A DNA stretch of 64,000 nucleotides from Coniella vitis (Eukaryota > Ascomycota > Sordariomycetes > Diaporthales > Schizoparmaceae): NCBI GenBank assembly GCA_011317545.1, contig WUJK01000012.1, positions 316,001 through 380,000 on the forward strand, written 5' to 3'. The translations under genes were made by a program, and so were the position numbers. Positions 1-10,321 of this stretch are shown here, piece by piece (position 1 is the first letter of the stretch; every line of letters begins with the position of its first letter). Under the pieces are notes generated by a model. The model was not told the DNA's origin. It ran no database searches and saw only the letters and a program-made list of their open reading frames with translations.

Positions 1-41
1 ATCATCCACCACAACTAGTAGAAAAAGAAGGGGAAAAAAAA

Positions 42-530
42 ATGCTCAAAAACATCGACCCCCTCCTCACACCGGACCTCCTCCGCGCCCTCCGCGCCAT
101 GGGCCACGGCAACACCCTCGCCATCGTCGACGCCAACTTCCCCGCCCACGCGCCGCCTTGTTCCTCGTCTCCAGCCACCGCCACCGCCACCGCCAACAAC
201 AACCCGCCCGTGATCCGTCTCGCAGGCACCACAGCCACGCGCGCCGCCGAAGCCATCCTCTCGGTGCTCCCACTCGACGACTTTGTCGCCCGCGACCAGG
301 CGGCGCGGTGCATGGCGGTGGTCGGGGCGGCGCCCGAGGCCGAGGTCGAGATCATGGGCGAGTTCCGCGCCCTCGTCGACCGGTACGAAGGCGCGGGCAA
401 GTTTGTGCTGGGCAAGGTGGAGCGGTTTGCGTTCTACGAGGAGGTCAAGAGGGCGTTTGTGGTGGTTGTTACGGATGAGCGGCGGTTGTATGGCAATTTG
501 CTGTTGACGAAGGGGGTGATTAAGGAGTAA
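42..530 (+). CDS. RbsD/FucU-family sugar mutarotase (L-fucose mutarotase-like)
   Basis: Single-exon protein of 162 aa. Members of the RbsD/FucU family interconvert anomers or pyranose/furanose forms of sugars such as fucose and ribose, usually as cytosolic oligomers. The start MLKNIDPLLTPDLL, the motif MGHGNTLAIVDANFPA with the family His and Asp (residues 21-36), and the C-terminal LYGNLLLTKGVI are all typical. The protein is slightly longer than bacterial FucU (about 140 aa) because of a Pro/Ala/Thr/Asn-rich insertion at about residues 40-58. The ATG follows an A8 run directly. The gene converges on the gamma-glutamyltranspeptidase gene, with 289 bp between the stops. Family assignment is firm; the exact sugar is unknown. 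Confidence 0.88.
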   Translation: MLKNIDPLLTPDLLRALRAMGHGNTLAIVDANFPAHAPPCSSSPATATATANNNPPVIRLAGTTATRAAEAILSVLPLDDFVARDQAARCMAVVGAAPEAEVEIMGEFRALVDRYEGAGKFVLGKVERFAFYEEVKRAFVVVVTDERRLYGNLLLTKGVIKE

Positions 531-819
531 AGCGGGGTTGGGCGATGGGGTTCTTGTTCGAGGGGCCTTGGTGAAGGGAGATGTTGTTTGAGTGGAGTGA
601 AAGGAAAGGAAAAGAAAGGAAAAGAAAGTTCAGCGAAAGAGAGCAAATCTAGGATAATATATCCCGGCCGTTGAGCGCAGATCAGCTACCGTCTTGTCGA
701 TTTATCTGAGTGGAATATGGAAAGGGAACTGAAAAGACACTCGCTATATGCTGCAACTATACAACTTCAAGGCATGGCGTAGACATCTCCTCCTCCTCCT
801 CCTCATCACACAACAAAGC

Positions 820-3001
820 CTACAGCAACGGCGCAGCACAGCCATCCCCCCTCCCATCGCTTCCCGCAGAATACACCCTCCCTCCACCGCCATCCTCCTC
901 CTCCTCCTCATCCCCCCCATAATGCACCCTCACGACCTGCCCGCGCCCAAACAACGCCCTCGCCATCCCCTGCACAACCCGCACCGCATACCCCATCTCC
1001 TCCAAGCCCCGGACAACACACTCCCGGATCCCTTCCTCGACATAGACCGTCTCATCCACCGCCTTGCTCTGGTCCGTCGCCTTGCCCGGGATGCTCACCC
1101 CAATGCACACCCGCGGCGCATCCAGCGCCGTCTGCGGGTTCATGCCGAACCGCACCATGTTGAGCAGCACTTGGACGTGGCCCTGCGGCTGCATCGCGCC
1201 GCCCATGACCCCCAGCGCCGCGTGCAGCCTCCGGCCCCCCTTGTCGGGGTGCGGCGTCGTCGTCAGCGCCGGGATGATGGTGTTGTACGGGCGCTTGCCC
1301 GCGGCGAGCAGATTCGGGTGCTGCCGCGGCCCCAGGTGGAACCCGGCGCCGCGGCTCTGCAGCACGAAGCCGACGCCCGGCGGGACCACGCGGCTGCCAA
1401 AGGTGTCGGCGACGCTGTTGACGAGCGAGCACGCGTTGCCCGCGGGGTCGGTGACGCAGAGGTAGACGGTGTCGCTTGTTTTGTGGAGGCCGTGGAGAGG
1501 AGGAGGCGGCGCCGAAGGGTTGCCTGGGCGCGGGAGGGTCGAGCCGGCGTCGGTTGGGTGGAAGAGCTTGGCGCGTGCGGCGAGGTAGGGCTTGGAGAGG
1601 AGCTGGGCTGGGGAGACGGCGTGGGCTGGGTCGCTGATGTGCCAGGTGCCGTCTGCAAAGGCGATGCGAAGCGCTTGGATGAGGGCGTGGAGGTAGCTGG
1701 ACGTCGTTGCGTTTAGTAAACTGTGTAGCCTGGCTGTCTTTCTTTGTTTCTTTCTTTCCAAACACTCACGGGACAGAGTTGTGATCCTCGGGCTTGAACT
1801 CGGGAATCTGGCCCCCCTTTTCCAGCTCAGCGAGAATACCCAGCGCCATCTGGGCAATGACCCCCTGCCCGTTCGGAGGATGCTCCCACAGATCCAGCGG
1901 CCCTTGCTGGCCCTCAAACTCGAGCGTGATCGCCACAGGGTCTACCACCTCGCTGTCGTGGGCCTGCAGATCCTCCAGCGTCAGAAACCCGCCGAGTTGC
2001 TGGCTGATGGCCACGATAGCCTCGGCCACGGGCCCGTCGTAGAAGCCCTGTTTGCCCTTTTCTCCCAGGAGACGCAAGGTCTTGGCCAGCAGAGGGTTCT
2101 TGATGATTTCGCCTGCTCTGGGTGCCCTGTATCCGCCTGGTGCTTTGGGGTCCCTTTTCAACAAGTCGGTGCCGTTGGGCTTGGACCGCAGCTCGGCCTC
2201 TTTTGCTGCCCACTAACAGGTAGAAGAATCATGGCAATATAACTGTTAGCCCATTCCTCAAAACCTTCTTCACCGGAAAACAAACCTGGGAAAAGAGAAG
2301 GAAAAAAAAGAAGAACGAAAAAAGAGAACCATGACCAAAAAGAACACTCACACAATGACTCGAAATCTCGCCAACAGCCACCCCTTCCTCCGCCATCCTC
2401 ACAGCCGGCGCCAACACCCGCTCCAAACCCACCTCCCCGGACCCCCACCGCGCCACAATATCCACCCACGCCGCCGCCGCGCCAGGCACAGTCACAGCGT
2501 GGATGGAATCCAGCGGGATCGCAGCCATGGGGTTGCTCGCCCGTGTCTCCTCGTCGATGCCCAGCGCACGGCATGTCCGCTCCAGCGTCGCCCCGCGGGC
2601 TGAACGGCCCGAGCCATTCAGCGCGTGCACCTTTTGCGTCGCTGCTTCGTAGTACAGGCAGAACGCGTCGCCGCCGATGCCCGTCATGGCAGGGTCGACG
2701 AGGTTGAGCACTGCGGCGGCTGCAATGGCGGCGTCCTGTGTGCGGAGACCGCATAAGACGTCAAGAAGATATCCCATTAAAAAATAAAAAAAAAAGAGGA
2801 AAGGAAGAAGAGAAAGATGAGTTGGCAACTGACTGCTGCATTTCCACCCTCCCGAAGAACCTCAAGACCAGCCTGGCTCGCGAGCGGAGACACAGTCGAC
2901 ACGATGCCCTTTGTGCTGTGCACCACGCTGCGTCTGCTGGGGAACGGCGTGAAGACGTCGTTGTCTCCAGGATACATCCCATGGGCTGGTCGGAAAGTCA
3001 T
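820..3001 (-). CDS. gamma-glutamyltranspeptidase (family T03)
   Basis: Four exons: 3001-2834, 2735-2352, 2212-1770 and 1696-820, giving 623 aa. Introns of 98, 139 and 73 nt have donors GTCAGT, GTGAGT and GTGAGT, and all phases close. The enzyme is an Ntn-hydrolase that hydrolyses or transfers gamma-glutamyl groups (glutathione and conjugates) after self-cleavage. The N-terminal part carries GGNAADAAIAAAAVLNLVDP and the MTGIGGDAF motif. The nucleophile Thr is predicted at about residue 408 in SDTVYLCVTDPAGNACS, and a C-terminal GGAMQPQGHVQ block is present. No signal peptide is seen at the start MTFRPAHGM, so it resembles the cytosolic or bacterial-like fungal GGT group rather than the membrane-anchored form. 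An Asp/Glu-rich and Gly-rich tail follows residue 600. The ATG follows an A5 run. Confidence 0.9.
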
Positions 3002-3655
3002 TTTTTGCGGATCACGAATGAGCTTGGTGTTTCTTTTTTTTTTTTGGAAGTAGTGTACTGTGGAAGTAGTGTACTCTCTTAGTAAGCGAGCACCTGAAGT
3101 TGTCCTGGCCGTGGTTTTTTCTTTTTTCTTTTCGGAGCCAAGGAGTAAACTAATGCTTTGTTTTTCATCACCCACAACCTCTTTTCTCAGCCGGCTGCCG
3201 TATTCAACGTGCAAGAAGAGAAAGTAAAGCAAACTTCACGGCGATCCAAGTTTACTGTAGTAGATGAACGTCTGCAAATTGGCGATGGCATCTGGAGAAC
3301 GTAAGCTGCTTGGCATGCATGAGGGAGCTGTCGTGAGAACTCGCAAGCAAGTTGGAACGGGGCATTTGGTCCGGAAGAACTCGTAGGTCCGTCCAGCTTT
3401 CACTGGATTAGCCGGCAAAGTATACCATGTATTATGTCAGTGGTTGGTCTACACGGCCCCGATGAGCGTCATCCTTCAGCCTTTGTTCTCTGCTTTCAGG
3501 CCATCAGCTTCGTGTACAGTGGTACTGCCGACATGTCTCTTAGCCTCACTATCATGACGTTCAAAAGGTTGAAATTACACAATTGAGATTATTGTTATTT
3601 TACAGTCTACGTTCACGTCCTCGTCAACGTGGCATTACAATCTTTTGCTTCCTCC
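3002..3655. other. intergenic region between two minus-strand genes
   Basis: It should hold the promoter of the gamma-glutamyltranspeptidase (right edge of that gene) and the 3' end of the DUF1295 gene. Poly(T) runs near 3029-3041 and 3116-3130 are the only visible structure. No conserved coding frame was seen. Confidence 0.5.
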
Positions 3656-5209
3656 CTACGACTGCAGCACAAAGTGCCTCACAACGCGCTCCAGCGCCAG
3701 TCCTCCTGCACCCAAACCCAGAACCGCCAGCGTCCAGGGGTTCGAAGCCTCCTTGGCACTAGGCCAGAAGCTGTTCTTGGCCTGCTTGTACTCGGCAAGC
3801 TCTTGGGCCTTGGCCGGGTTGGCCTTGGAGTACCGTGTCTCTTGATACTTCTCCAGCTGTGCATCGCCTCCAACATAGCGCAGGAAGGCGTAGTTGGCAA
3901 CAGGTCCCAGCAACACCAGTGGGTGCAGCTTGCCAGAGCCCCAGAGGAAGAGAGGGAACGAGAAGTGCATCAAAGCATCACCAAGGTAGCTACAGGATTC
4001 ACGTCAGTTACGCTCGCCATTCAATCACAAAAGATGTGGCTTCGAGAAGGACAAACTCACTTGGGGTGGCGGACAATGCTCCACACACCAGCGCGGTTCA
4101 GAGAGCTCGAGTGCTTCTTGTTGTGCTGGCTAAGCTGGTGGTCGGCGAGGACTTCGAGGGCGAAACCGGCGCTAAAGACAAAGACGGCAAGATCGTGTGC
4201 CCATTCAATCGGCCGAGACAAGGATGAGCGAGCACTACGTCAAGACAAAGGTGCCGTTAGCAAGGGTCAAAGTGTGGACACTTGACATGTGAATCTTGGA
4301 AACGTACCTGGCATATGGGTTGCGGAAAGGCAGAGTGAAGGGCAGCGAGATGATGGTCTGGAAAACAGCCTCTGGCAGGAACATCTTGAAGAGCGCCTTG
4401 TTCCAGAAGCCTGGCTCTGTCTTTTCCGACAGGTACCGAGCATCGTCCTCCTTGGTCTTGACGGATCGCGAAACAATTCTGTAGAACAGACGGGCACCCC
4501 AGGCAGTAACAGCACCAAGGAGAACCTTGTCAGGGTAGGCCAGAGAGGAGAGAGCAGCGCCAATGGGGATTCCGTCATAAACAATGCGCGCACCAACTGC
4601 GCTCCACCAAGCATTGGCAACCTGAGCAGAGGGCCACAGCCAGTCCTTGCCGTCGACGCGGTTGGCGACGCGGGAGGCAGTATAAGCGACAACCGACAGT
4701 CCAGTGTGGAGACCCAGAGACGGTAGGAGTGTGTTCTTCAAGATGCCCACGGTGGTCGCTTCGTAGGGGATGTGGTAGGCGCCCGAGCCCAGGTGGTTGC
4801 CGTAGATATCCTGCTCAGCAGCACCGCCTACGGGACGGCGGACGGGGATGCCAACCGTCTCGGTGGTGGGGTTGTTGGCCTCGCTGCGGCTCCAGTGCGA
4901 GGCATAGCGATCCTGCTCCGCGCCCGATGTGTTCCAGACGGGCACCTTGACGCCATACGCCTCTGGGTTGCGGGCCTCGGATGGGCTCCAATGGGCAGCG
5001 TAGCGGTCCTGCTCAGCACCAGAGGTAGTGGGCATGCGGAAGGTGATGCCCTCGGCCTCGGGGTTGCGTGCGCTGGAGCGGCTCAGGTGGGCAGCCCAGC
5101 GGTCTTGCTCCGCGCCCGAGGCGGTTGGGACAGGGACGGGAATCTCGCGGTTGGTTGGATTGTTGGGATTGGCCCCGAAGTGGGAGGCATAGCGGTCCTG
5201 TTCAGCCAT
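3656..5209 (-). CDS. DUF1295 (steroid 5-alpha-reductase/ICMT-like) membrane protein with five N-terminal 32-aa repeats
   Basis: Three exons: 5209-4308, 4234-4061 and 3989-3656, giving 469 aa; introns are 73 and 71 nt. Residues 2 to about 150 are a soluble array of five repeats, each opening AEQDRYA-x-H (W/F/L), with starts at about residues 2, 33, 65, 97 and 131. The rest is hydrophobic with several membrane spans. It ends with the motif GVWSIVRHPNYLGD, typical of DUF1295 and isoprenylcysteine-methyltransferase-like enzymes (GxxxxxRHPNYxGE/D), followed by a C-terminal span LAVLGLGAGGLALERVV. Family members are NAD(P)H-dependent reductases or methyltransferases in the ER or other membranes; the substrate here is unknown. 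The Kozak context at the start is CAGCCATGG. The repeat array is the unusual part. Confidence 0.82.
4760..5206 (-). repeat. protein-level tandem repeat array, 5 x about 96 bp
   Basis: Five in-frame units of about 32 codons begin with AEQDRYASHF, AEQDRWAAHL, AEQDRYAAHW, AEQDRYASHW and AEQDIYGNHL. Units 2-4 are closest to each other (shared SR/SPSxAxNP and a PTTSG/WNTSG-type linker). Unit 5 is degenerate and runs into the first membrane segment. Confidence 0.9.
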
Positions 5210-6261
5210 GGCTGGTCAGGTCAGACTTGACTGGCGATGGCTTCAATTTGCTGTGGTGGTGTTTTGCTGGGTGGTGGTTATCACGAGATGTAAAATGGTG
5301 CAGAGTCGGACGTTGGCAGCCAGTTCCCTTAAAAATGAAAGCTCCCGCAGCTCTCCGCAGGCAAATGGCAGGTATAAGCTGAGAGAGCTCCTTCCCTCAG
5401 CTGGGCGGGAAGCGAGTACGTGCAGTACAAGGCAGTGACGTAAGGCCATGTACCTGCAGATGACATCACGATGACCTCGGCACCGCGCGATGCCACCAGC
5501 GTTAGCAGATCTCGAGGTTCAAAACGTAATAAAAGGATAATTTGAATGGCCAAGTTATTTTGTCGCAATCATCCAATGTTTTGCTGTCGCGGTGGCCGGA
5601 GCTTAAGGACCGAACAATGTTCCATCCGTTCCACCATAGCATCGAGTACTTGACTTGTCAGCCGTGTAAGTCGACTCGTGTAAGCTGGTCAAGGCGACCA
5701 ATCAGGGTGCTTCTTTTCAGCTGCGCGCCATAGCCTATGTACTGTATTGTAGGCTTTGCGTGTGTCGTAGCAGCAATCCTGCCCAGTAAAATGTATCTTC
5801 ATTCTGGATGGCAATCGTCGATGGTGATCTGTACGATGGCCGGGGTATTTTCCGTTTTATTCAACGGCTCGTAGCCTACCTCGATGCTTACCTAGGCAGA
5901 CTGCGTACCTAGGTATATACCTAAGTATATACCTAGGTACATACCTAGGTACTCCAGGTGCAGTACTATGTCAGCATTCCACGGGTTAGGGTCGATAGAG
6001 CAAGCAACCCCTGCCGTTGCCCCTGGCGCTGCATTCCGGCCGTTGCGTGGGCGGGTGGGCTCCCTTGACCAATGCGCCTCGCGACTCAGCAACACGTCGA
6101 CTTCTTCCCAAAATACCACGTCTGGCCGTTCTCCCTTTCCACTTTCCCATCCTTTCCAGCATCGCCATTCGAACCGCCGCCAAACCGCCAGTCCACCAGC
6201 TCCTGCCATTGTCCAGGCCACGACCATCCTTGGTGCACCGCCACCGCCGACTCGCTCCGCC
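5210..6261. other. divergent intergenic region between DUF1295 gene and TPT transporter
   Basis: It contains the promoters of both flanking genes, transcribed away from each other. A cluster of near-palindromic CCTAGGTA units lies at about 5890-5955. An in-frame ATG upstream of the transporter (5968) was not preferred to 6262, because the 98 intervening codons look non-coding (Ser/Pro/Arg-rich leader). Confidence 0.5.
5890..5955. repeat. cluster of TACCTAGGTA-type palindromic units
   Basis: Read directly from the sequence: CTTACCTAGG, then GTACCTAGGTA, TATACCTAAGTA, TATACCTAGGTAC and ATACCTAGGTAC at roughly 10-12 bp spacing. ACCTAGGT is its own reverse complement. It lies about 310 bp before the transporter start. 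It could be a microsatellite or a protein-binding array; no function is known. Confidence 0.7.
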
Positions 6262-7797
6262 ATGGCAGGCCAGCGCTCTTCCTCCGACGAGGACCGGAAA
6301 CTCGAGGCCGGCGTCGCCCACAGCCAAGTCCCGGAGCCGGCTGCTTCCTCCGGAGGCGGGCTCCATCCGGCCTTCTACATTGCCTTGTGGATCACCCTGA
6401 GCTCCAGCATCATCATCTTCAACAAATGGATTCTGACGACGGCCAAGTTTGGTAGGCCTGTTCCTGCTGCCCTTCCTCCACCCTTGTGGCTGGCTTATAC
6501 GGAATGAACCTCTGCTGACCTCCCATTTTGTTCTGTCCAGACTTTCGTGCGTACTTACTGCCTGCTTCCGACTCTCTGTTGTGCGCGATACGGCAACAGC
6601 CACTAATCTGCACCGATAGCGCTCTTCTTGACAACATGGCACCAGATCTTCGGCACCATCATGACCCAATGTATGGCGCGCTTCACCACGACGCTCGACT
6701 CGCGCCACCGGGTCCCCATGACCAAGGAGACATATATGTGCGTACCAACACCAGTGCAGAAAGAGTGCATGAGAAACTGGAAGCATTGACAAACCGTTCC
6801 TCTCAGGCGAGCCATTGTCCCAATTGGCTTGATGTTCAGTCTTACCCTGATTTGCGGTAACCTGGCATACCTGACCCTCAGCGTCTCTTTTATCCAGATG
6901 TTGAAGGTATGTTTCTGCCATCTCTCAGACCTTATCATCCGGGTAACCAGCCAATGCTGACATGACGCAGGCTACCACTGCAGTTGCCGTCCTTCTCGCC
7001 ACTTGGGCCTTTGCTATTGCTCCCCCCAACATGAAGGTCCTGGGCAACATCTCCATCATTGTTGTTGGTGTGGTGATTGCTTCTCTGGGTGAGATCAAGT
7101 TCGAAATCTGGGGCTTCGTCTATCAGATTGGCGGCATTGTCACCGAGGCACTGCGTCTGGTCATGGTCCAGCGTCTGCTCAGCTCGGCCGACTTCAAAAT
7201 GGACCCCTTGGTGTCTTTGTACTATTACGCCCCTGCATGCGCCGTCATCAACTCGGTCTTTACTCTCTTCATTGAAGGACCTCGCATTACCATGGCCGAT
7301 ATTCAATCTCTCGGCTTCATGGTCCTGCTTGCCAACGGCCTGGTGGCATTCTTCCTGAACGTGTCTTCTGTGCTTCTGGTACGTTTATTCTGTTCTGCTA
7401 CTGCTTGGACACCAAAAACTCACACACATCGCTCTCTCAGATTGGCCAAACCTCTGCCGTGGTCCTTACCATGTCGGGCATTCTCAAGGACATTCTGCTC
7501 GTCTTTGCATCCATGCTCATCTTCCACGACCCCGTCACGGGCCAGCAATTCTTTGGTTACTCCATTGCCCTCGCCGGCCTCGTGTACTACAAGCTTGGAG
7601 CCGAAAAGATGCAGTCGCTTGCCACGGATGCCCGCCTGCAATTCAACGACTTCCGCCAAAAGAACCCTGCGAGGGCCAAGGTTTTGGGTATCGTTGGCCT
7701 CTTCCTTATTGTCTTGTGGGCTTTTTGGATGTGGGGCCCCCTCTCTACAGACCGTGCTGCCCAATACGTACGCGACGTATCCAGCCACGGAGCCTAG
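6262..7797 (+). CDS. TPT/DMT-superfamily sugar-phosphate or nucleotide-sugar transporter
   Basis: Six exons: 6262-6451, 6541-6546, 6620-6737, 6807-6906, 6971-7378 and 7441-7797, giving 392 aa; introns are 62-89 nt. Exon 2 is a 6-nt microexon needed to make the conserved KFDFPLFLTTWH. Family marks are FNKWILTTAKF, RAIVPIGLMFSLTLICGN, LTLSVSFIQMLKATTAVAV, RLVMVQRLLSSADFKMDPL and SLYYYAPACA, with about ten membrane spans. The C terminus VSSHGA is preceded by a last span FLIVLWAFWMWGPL. Relatives include yeast Sly41-like and plastid triose-phosphate translocators; in fungi they sit in Golgi or ER membranes. The substrate cannot be read from sequence. Start choice: ATG 6262 has context CCGCCATGG. 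Confidence 0.88.
6541..6546 (+). other. 6-nt microexon of the TPT transporter
   Basis: The sequence is ACTTTC, between acceptor TTCTGTCCAG and donor GTGCGT. It joins the last G of exon 1 (6451) and the CG of exon 3 (6620) to encode Asp-Phe and the first base of Pro. Skipping it would still keep frame but delete two residues and change a third in a conserved block. Confidence 0.75.
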
Positions 7798-8320
7798 ACA
7801 GGCTCGAGGTTCGTTCCCGTATACTTTTGTCTTGATATATCCCACACTGGTATAGCCTCGTGGTCTCTTTTTGGATTGCCTTGTCTTTGTACCATGCTTA
7901 TTTTATAGAAGACATTTTGCTTGGAGCACGCTCTTGTGCCTTTTCCCTCCAGCGGCATCATCGTGTCTTGTCGACGAGGAAACTGAAAATCTTTGTTCAT
8001 TTCTTATTTTCAAAATTATATTCTATCCACCAATATATACAGTCTGCCAGCATAGACCCGCCTCTCTTGAGTACATATATTATCTGCTTTGTTTCCGTCC
8101 CCCCTAATTACCCTCACTTTTCGTTTGCTCTCGTGCAATGTGGGCCTTGACCGCGATGAAGGCAAAGTCTGCGCACTGTGAATGGTGGCATACACCAGCT
8201 GGCACAATTACCAAACCCAAGACGCGACATGACATTATTGTCCACACACACCTCTTCTCTCACAGAGATGGTACTCATATGTGTCCAAAGTTTTGGGTGT
8301 CATCAATCATGTGATACCAA
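7798..8320. other. intergenic region, 3' flank of transporter to tRNA
   Basis: T-rich 3' flank of the transporter gene followed by the 5' flank of the tRNA. No conserved coding frame was seen. Confidence 0.5.
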
Positions 8321-8428
8321 GTCTGCGTGGCTCAGTGGTTAGAGCGTTGGTCTCATACTCATGACTCAACGGCCCACCGTAGAGTATCCCCAATCCAAAG
8401 GTCGAGAGTTCGATCCTCTCCGCGGACA
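8321..8428 (+). tRNA. tRNA-Met (CAT), elongator, with 35-nt intron
   Basis: A full cloverleaf can be drawn. Acceptor stem GTCTGCG (8321-8327) pairs with CGCGGAC (8421-8427), with one G-T pair and discriminator A8428. The D-arm is GCTC/GAGC. The anticodon arm is TTGGT/TCCAA with loop CTCATAA and the U31-U39 mismatch usual in eukaryotic elongator Met tRNAs. The variable loop is AGGTC, and the T-arm is GAGAG-TTCGATC-CTCTC. The intron 8358-8392 sits in the canonical place after position 37. Mature length is 73 nt. The internal B box GTTCGATCC is present. It is elongator rather than initiator by anticodon-arm sequence. Confidence 0.95.
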
Positions 8429-8438
8429 CTGCATGTTC

Positions 8439-8450
8439 TTTTGCATTTTT
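8439..8450 (+). terminator. RNA polymerase III terminator of tRNA-Met
   Basis: A T4 run starts 11 nt after the discriminator base and is followed by a T5 run at 8446-8450, as expected for pol III termination. Confidence 0.7.
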
Positions 8451-10148
8451 GCTTGGGCCTCCCAGAAGGAATGGAAGCTGTTGGAATGCTATCAAGAATT
8501 TTAGAATAACATGCTACATTGTCGTTTGTTGTTGTATGGGCTGGTGGCGTTGGGTTATGTTTGTGTGGGTGAGGAAACTTCCTTGCTCATGAATTTTTGG
8601 GACATAAAAAAAAGGCAAGGAAGATAAAGCAATAATTTTGATTGATAGGATTTCGCAATTCGTTGCAGTCCTATGGTTCTCTTCCTGGTCCATGTTTGTT
8701 ATATATGCAAAGGGACTGCAGGTATCTTTTGCCACTTAGTGAGGGAACAATTTCCTGTCCCCAGAAGTCCTCTCAAAGGATCTGCCCGCTGGTTCATCGT
8801 CACGCGCAGGCGTCTTTTGAAAGCCAAGGACAGTTGACCGGAGCGGTTAGTTTCCTTCCGTAACCCAGGTGTGCCGCAATTGGCCGCTCTCCTCGGGTGA
8901 GTCGAGAAAAGGGGAAAAGGCAAGAGGGAATGAATGTCGGTCTGCGAGATGCCGTTATGGAATAATGAGACGAAAAGCCAGCGTCATACAAGGAATTCAG
9001 GCACTTCCATTCCAGCAAGCTGATAAAGCCCACTGTACACTATTTCACGAATTGACACGTCCCGATGTGCACATGAAGCGAATGCTGAGCACCAGAAAGA
9101 GAAAGAAAAGGAGAAGACAAAAGAGAATAGAATGGGAATCAAGGTATTGTGCATCGAGGGTCTTGACAAGAATTGGAAGGGGACAATTGATGGCAATGCT
9201 ACAGAGACGCCGTTATGACTTGCAAATTGTATAAAAGCATCGTTGCATCATAAAAGTTCAACCGGTCAACAACTCCCCATACATCAACAAACGCCGATCC
9301 CATTTCAGTGTCTTTTTTTTTAATATTCTTTTTTCTTCGCCAAGCAAGATCTGCATACTGTTTCACAACACAGACCCGTCGTGTAACGTGTTATCCTTTT
9401 CCACAACCGAGAGGATGAAAAGGTGAGAAATGCTCAAGGAGTGGTGATGATGAAATGTTGAATCTGGTGCGAGTTACGGGTACCGCGATGCTGAGACACG
9501 TCCCAATTTCTATTTTACAAGTGTAACGTACCGGGGAAACGAATGCTGCACCACTTGACGGTTTTGTGACACGGCTGGATTGGGAGTGATTGGGAAGCAA
9601 AGGGCTGTACTATGTGTGCCGTTGCCTACATGAGGGTATACAAGTACCGATTGGAGCCTGAGATGCAAAAGGAGGAAGGGGAAAAGGGTTGTTTGGTGAG
9701 ACTGGGTGCGATGAGAGAATGAATATTGATGCGATTTCCTGGGACTGAAGCAGTACCACAAACGTGACGGCAACATGTTATCATAGAGACTTGGTTTGGG
9801 TATTGAATCATGGTGGTATGAGGGTGGGATTCTAGTGTGAGAAGAAAGGGGACTCTCAATGTTGGACAAGAGAGGAGAGAGCCGTGGACAGACAGCACGG
9901 CATGGCATCTATAACTATGGACGCATTTCACGTCGAAGCAAGACTAGCCTATCCTATCCTCTTGACCGACTTGTCCTTGGAAATCGTGCCTTTGCCTTGT
10001 TTTCTCCCCGCAAGGTTGTTGTGTGCCTTCTGGTTCTCCCCTTTCGCCTCAACTGGCTTTTGACTGTCATAGAATCAAGCCAAACCAACAACCACCAGAA
10101 ACCCAGAAAGGAACCATATTCTCTCCGAACACCCAAAAACCCATCACC
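8451..10148. other. intergenic region without recognisable gene
   Basis: About 1.7 kb between the tRNA and the flavoprotein gene. Short open frames exist on both strands but none has family motifs or splice-consistent extensions. The right end should hold the flavoprotein promoter. Confidence 0.5.
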
Positions 10149-10283
10149 ATGTTCCTCCCGTCCATCCTCTCTTTCCTCCTTGCAACACTCCCTTCCCCTC
10201 TCACCAGCGCCGCAGCCGTCCACCCCGCCAGACAGCCATACCCCCCAATCCAAAACCACACCATCCGAGGCAGCACACCCGGC

Positions 10284-10321
<38 letters not shown>

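Noticed and set aside
748..1716. Plus-strand frame opposite the last exon of the gamma-glutamyltranspeptidase
   Set aside because: The His/Arg-rich translation has no family signs, while the minus strand carries the nucleophile-Thr block.
5968..6261. Earlier in-frame ATG (5968) for the TPT transporter
   Set aside because: The 98 extra residues are low complexity; ATG 6262 has a far better context and matches family length.
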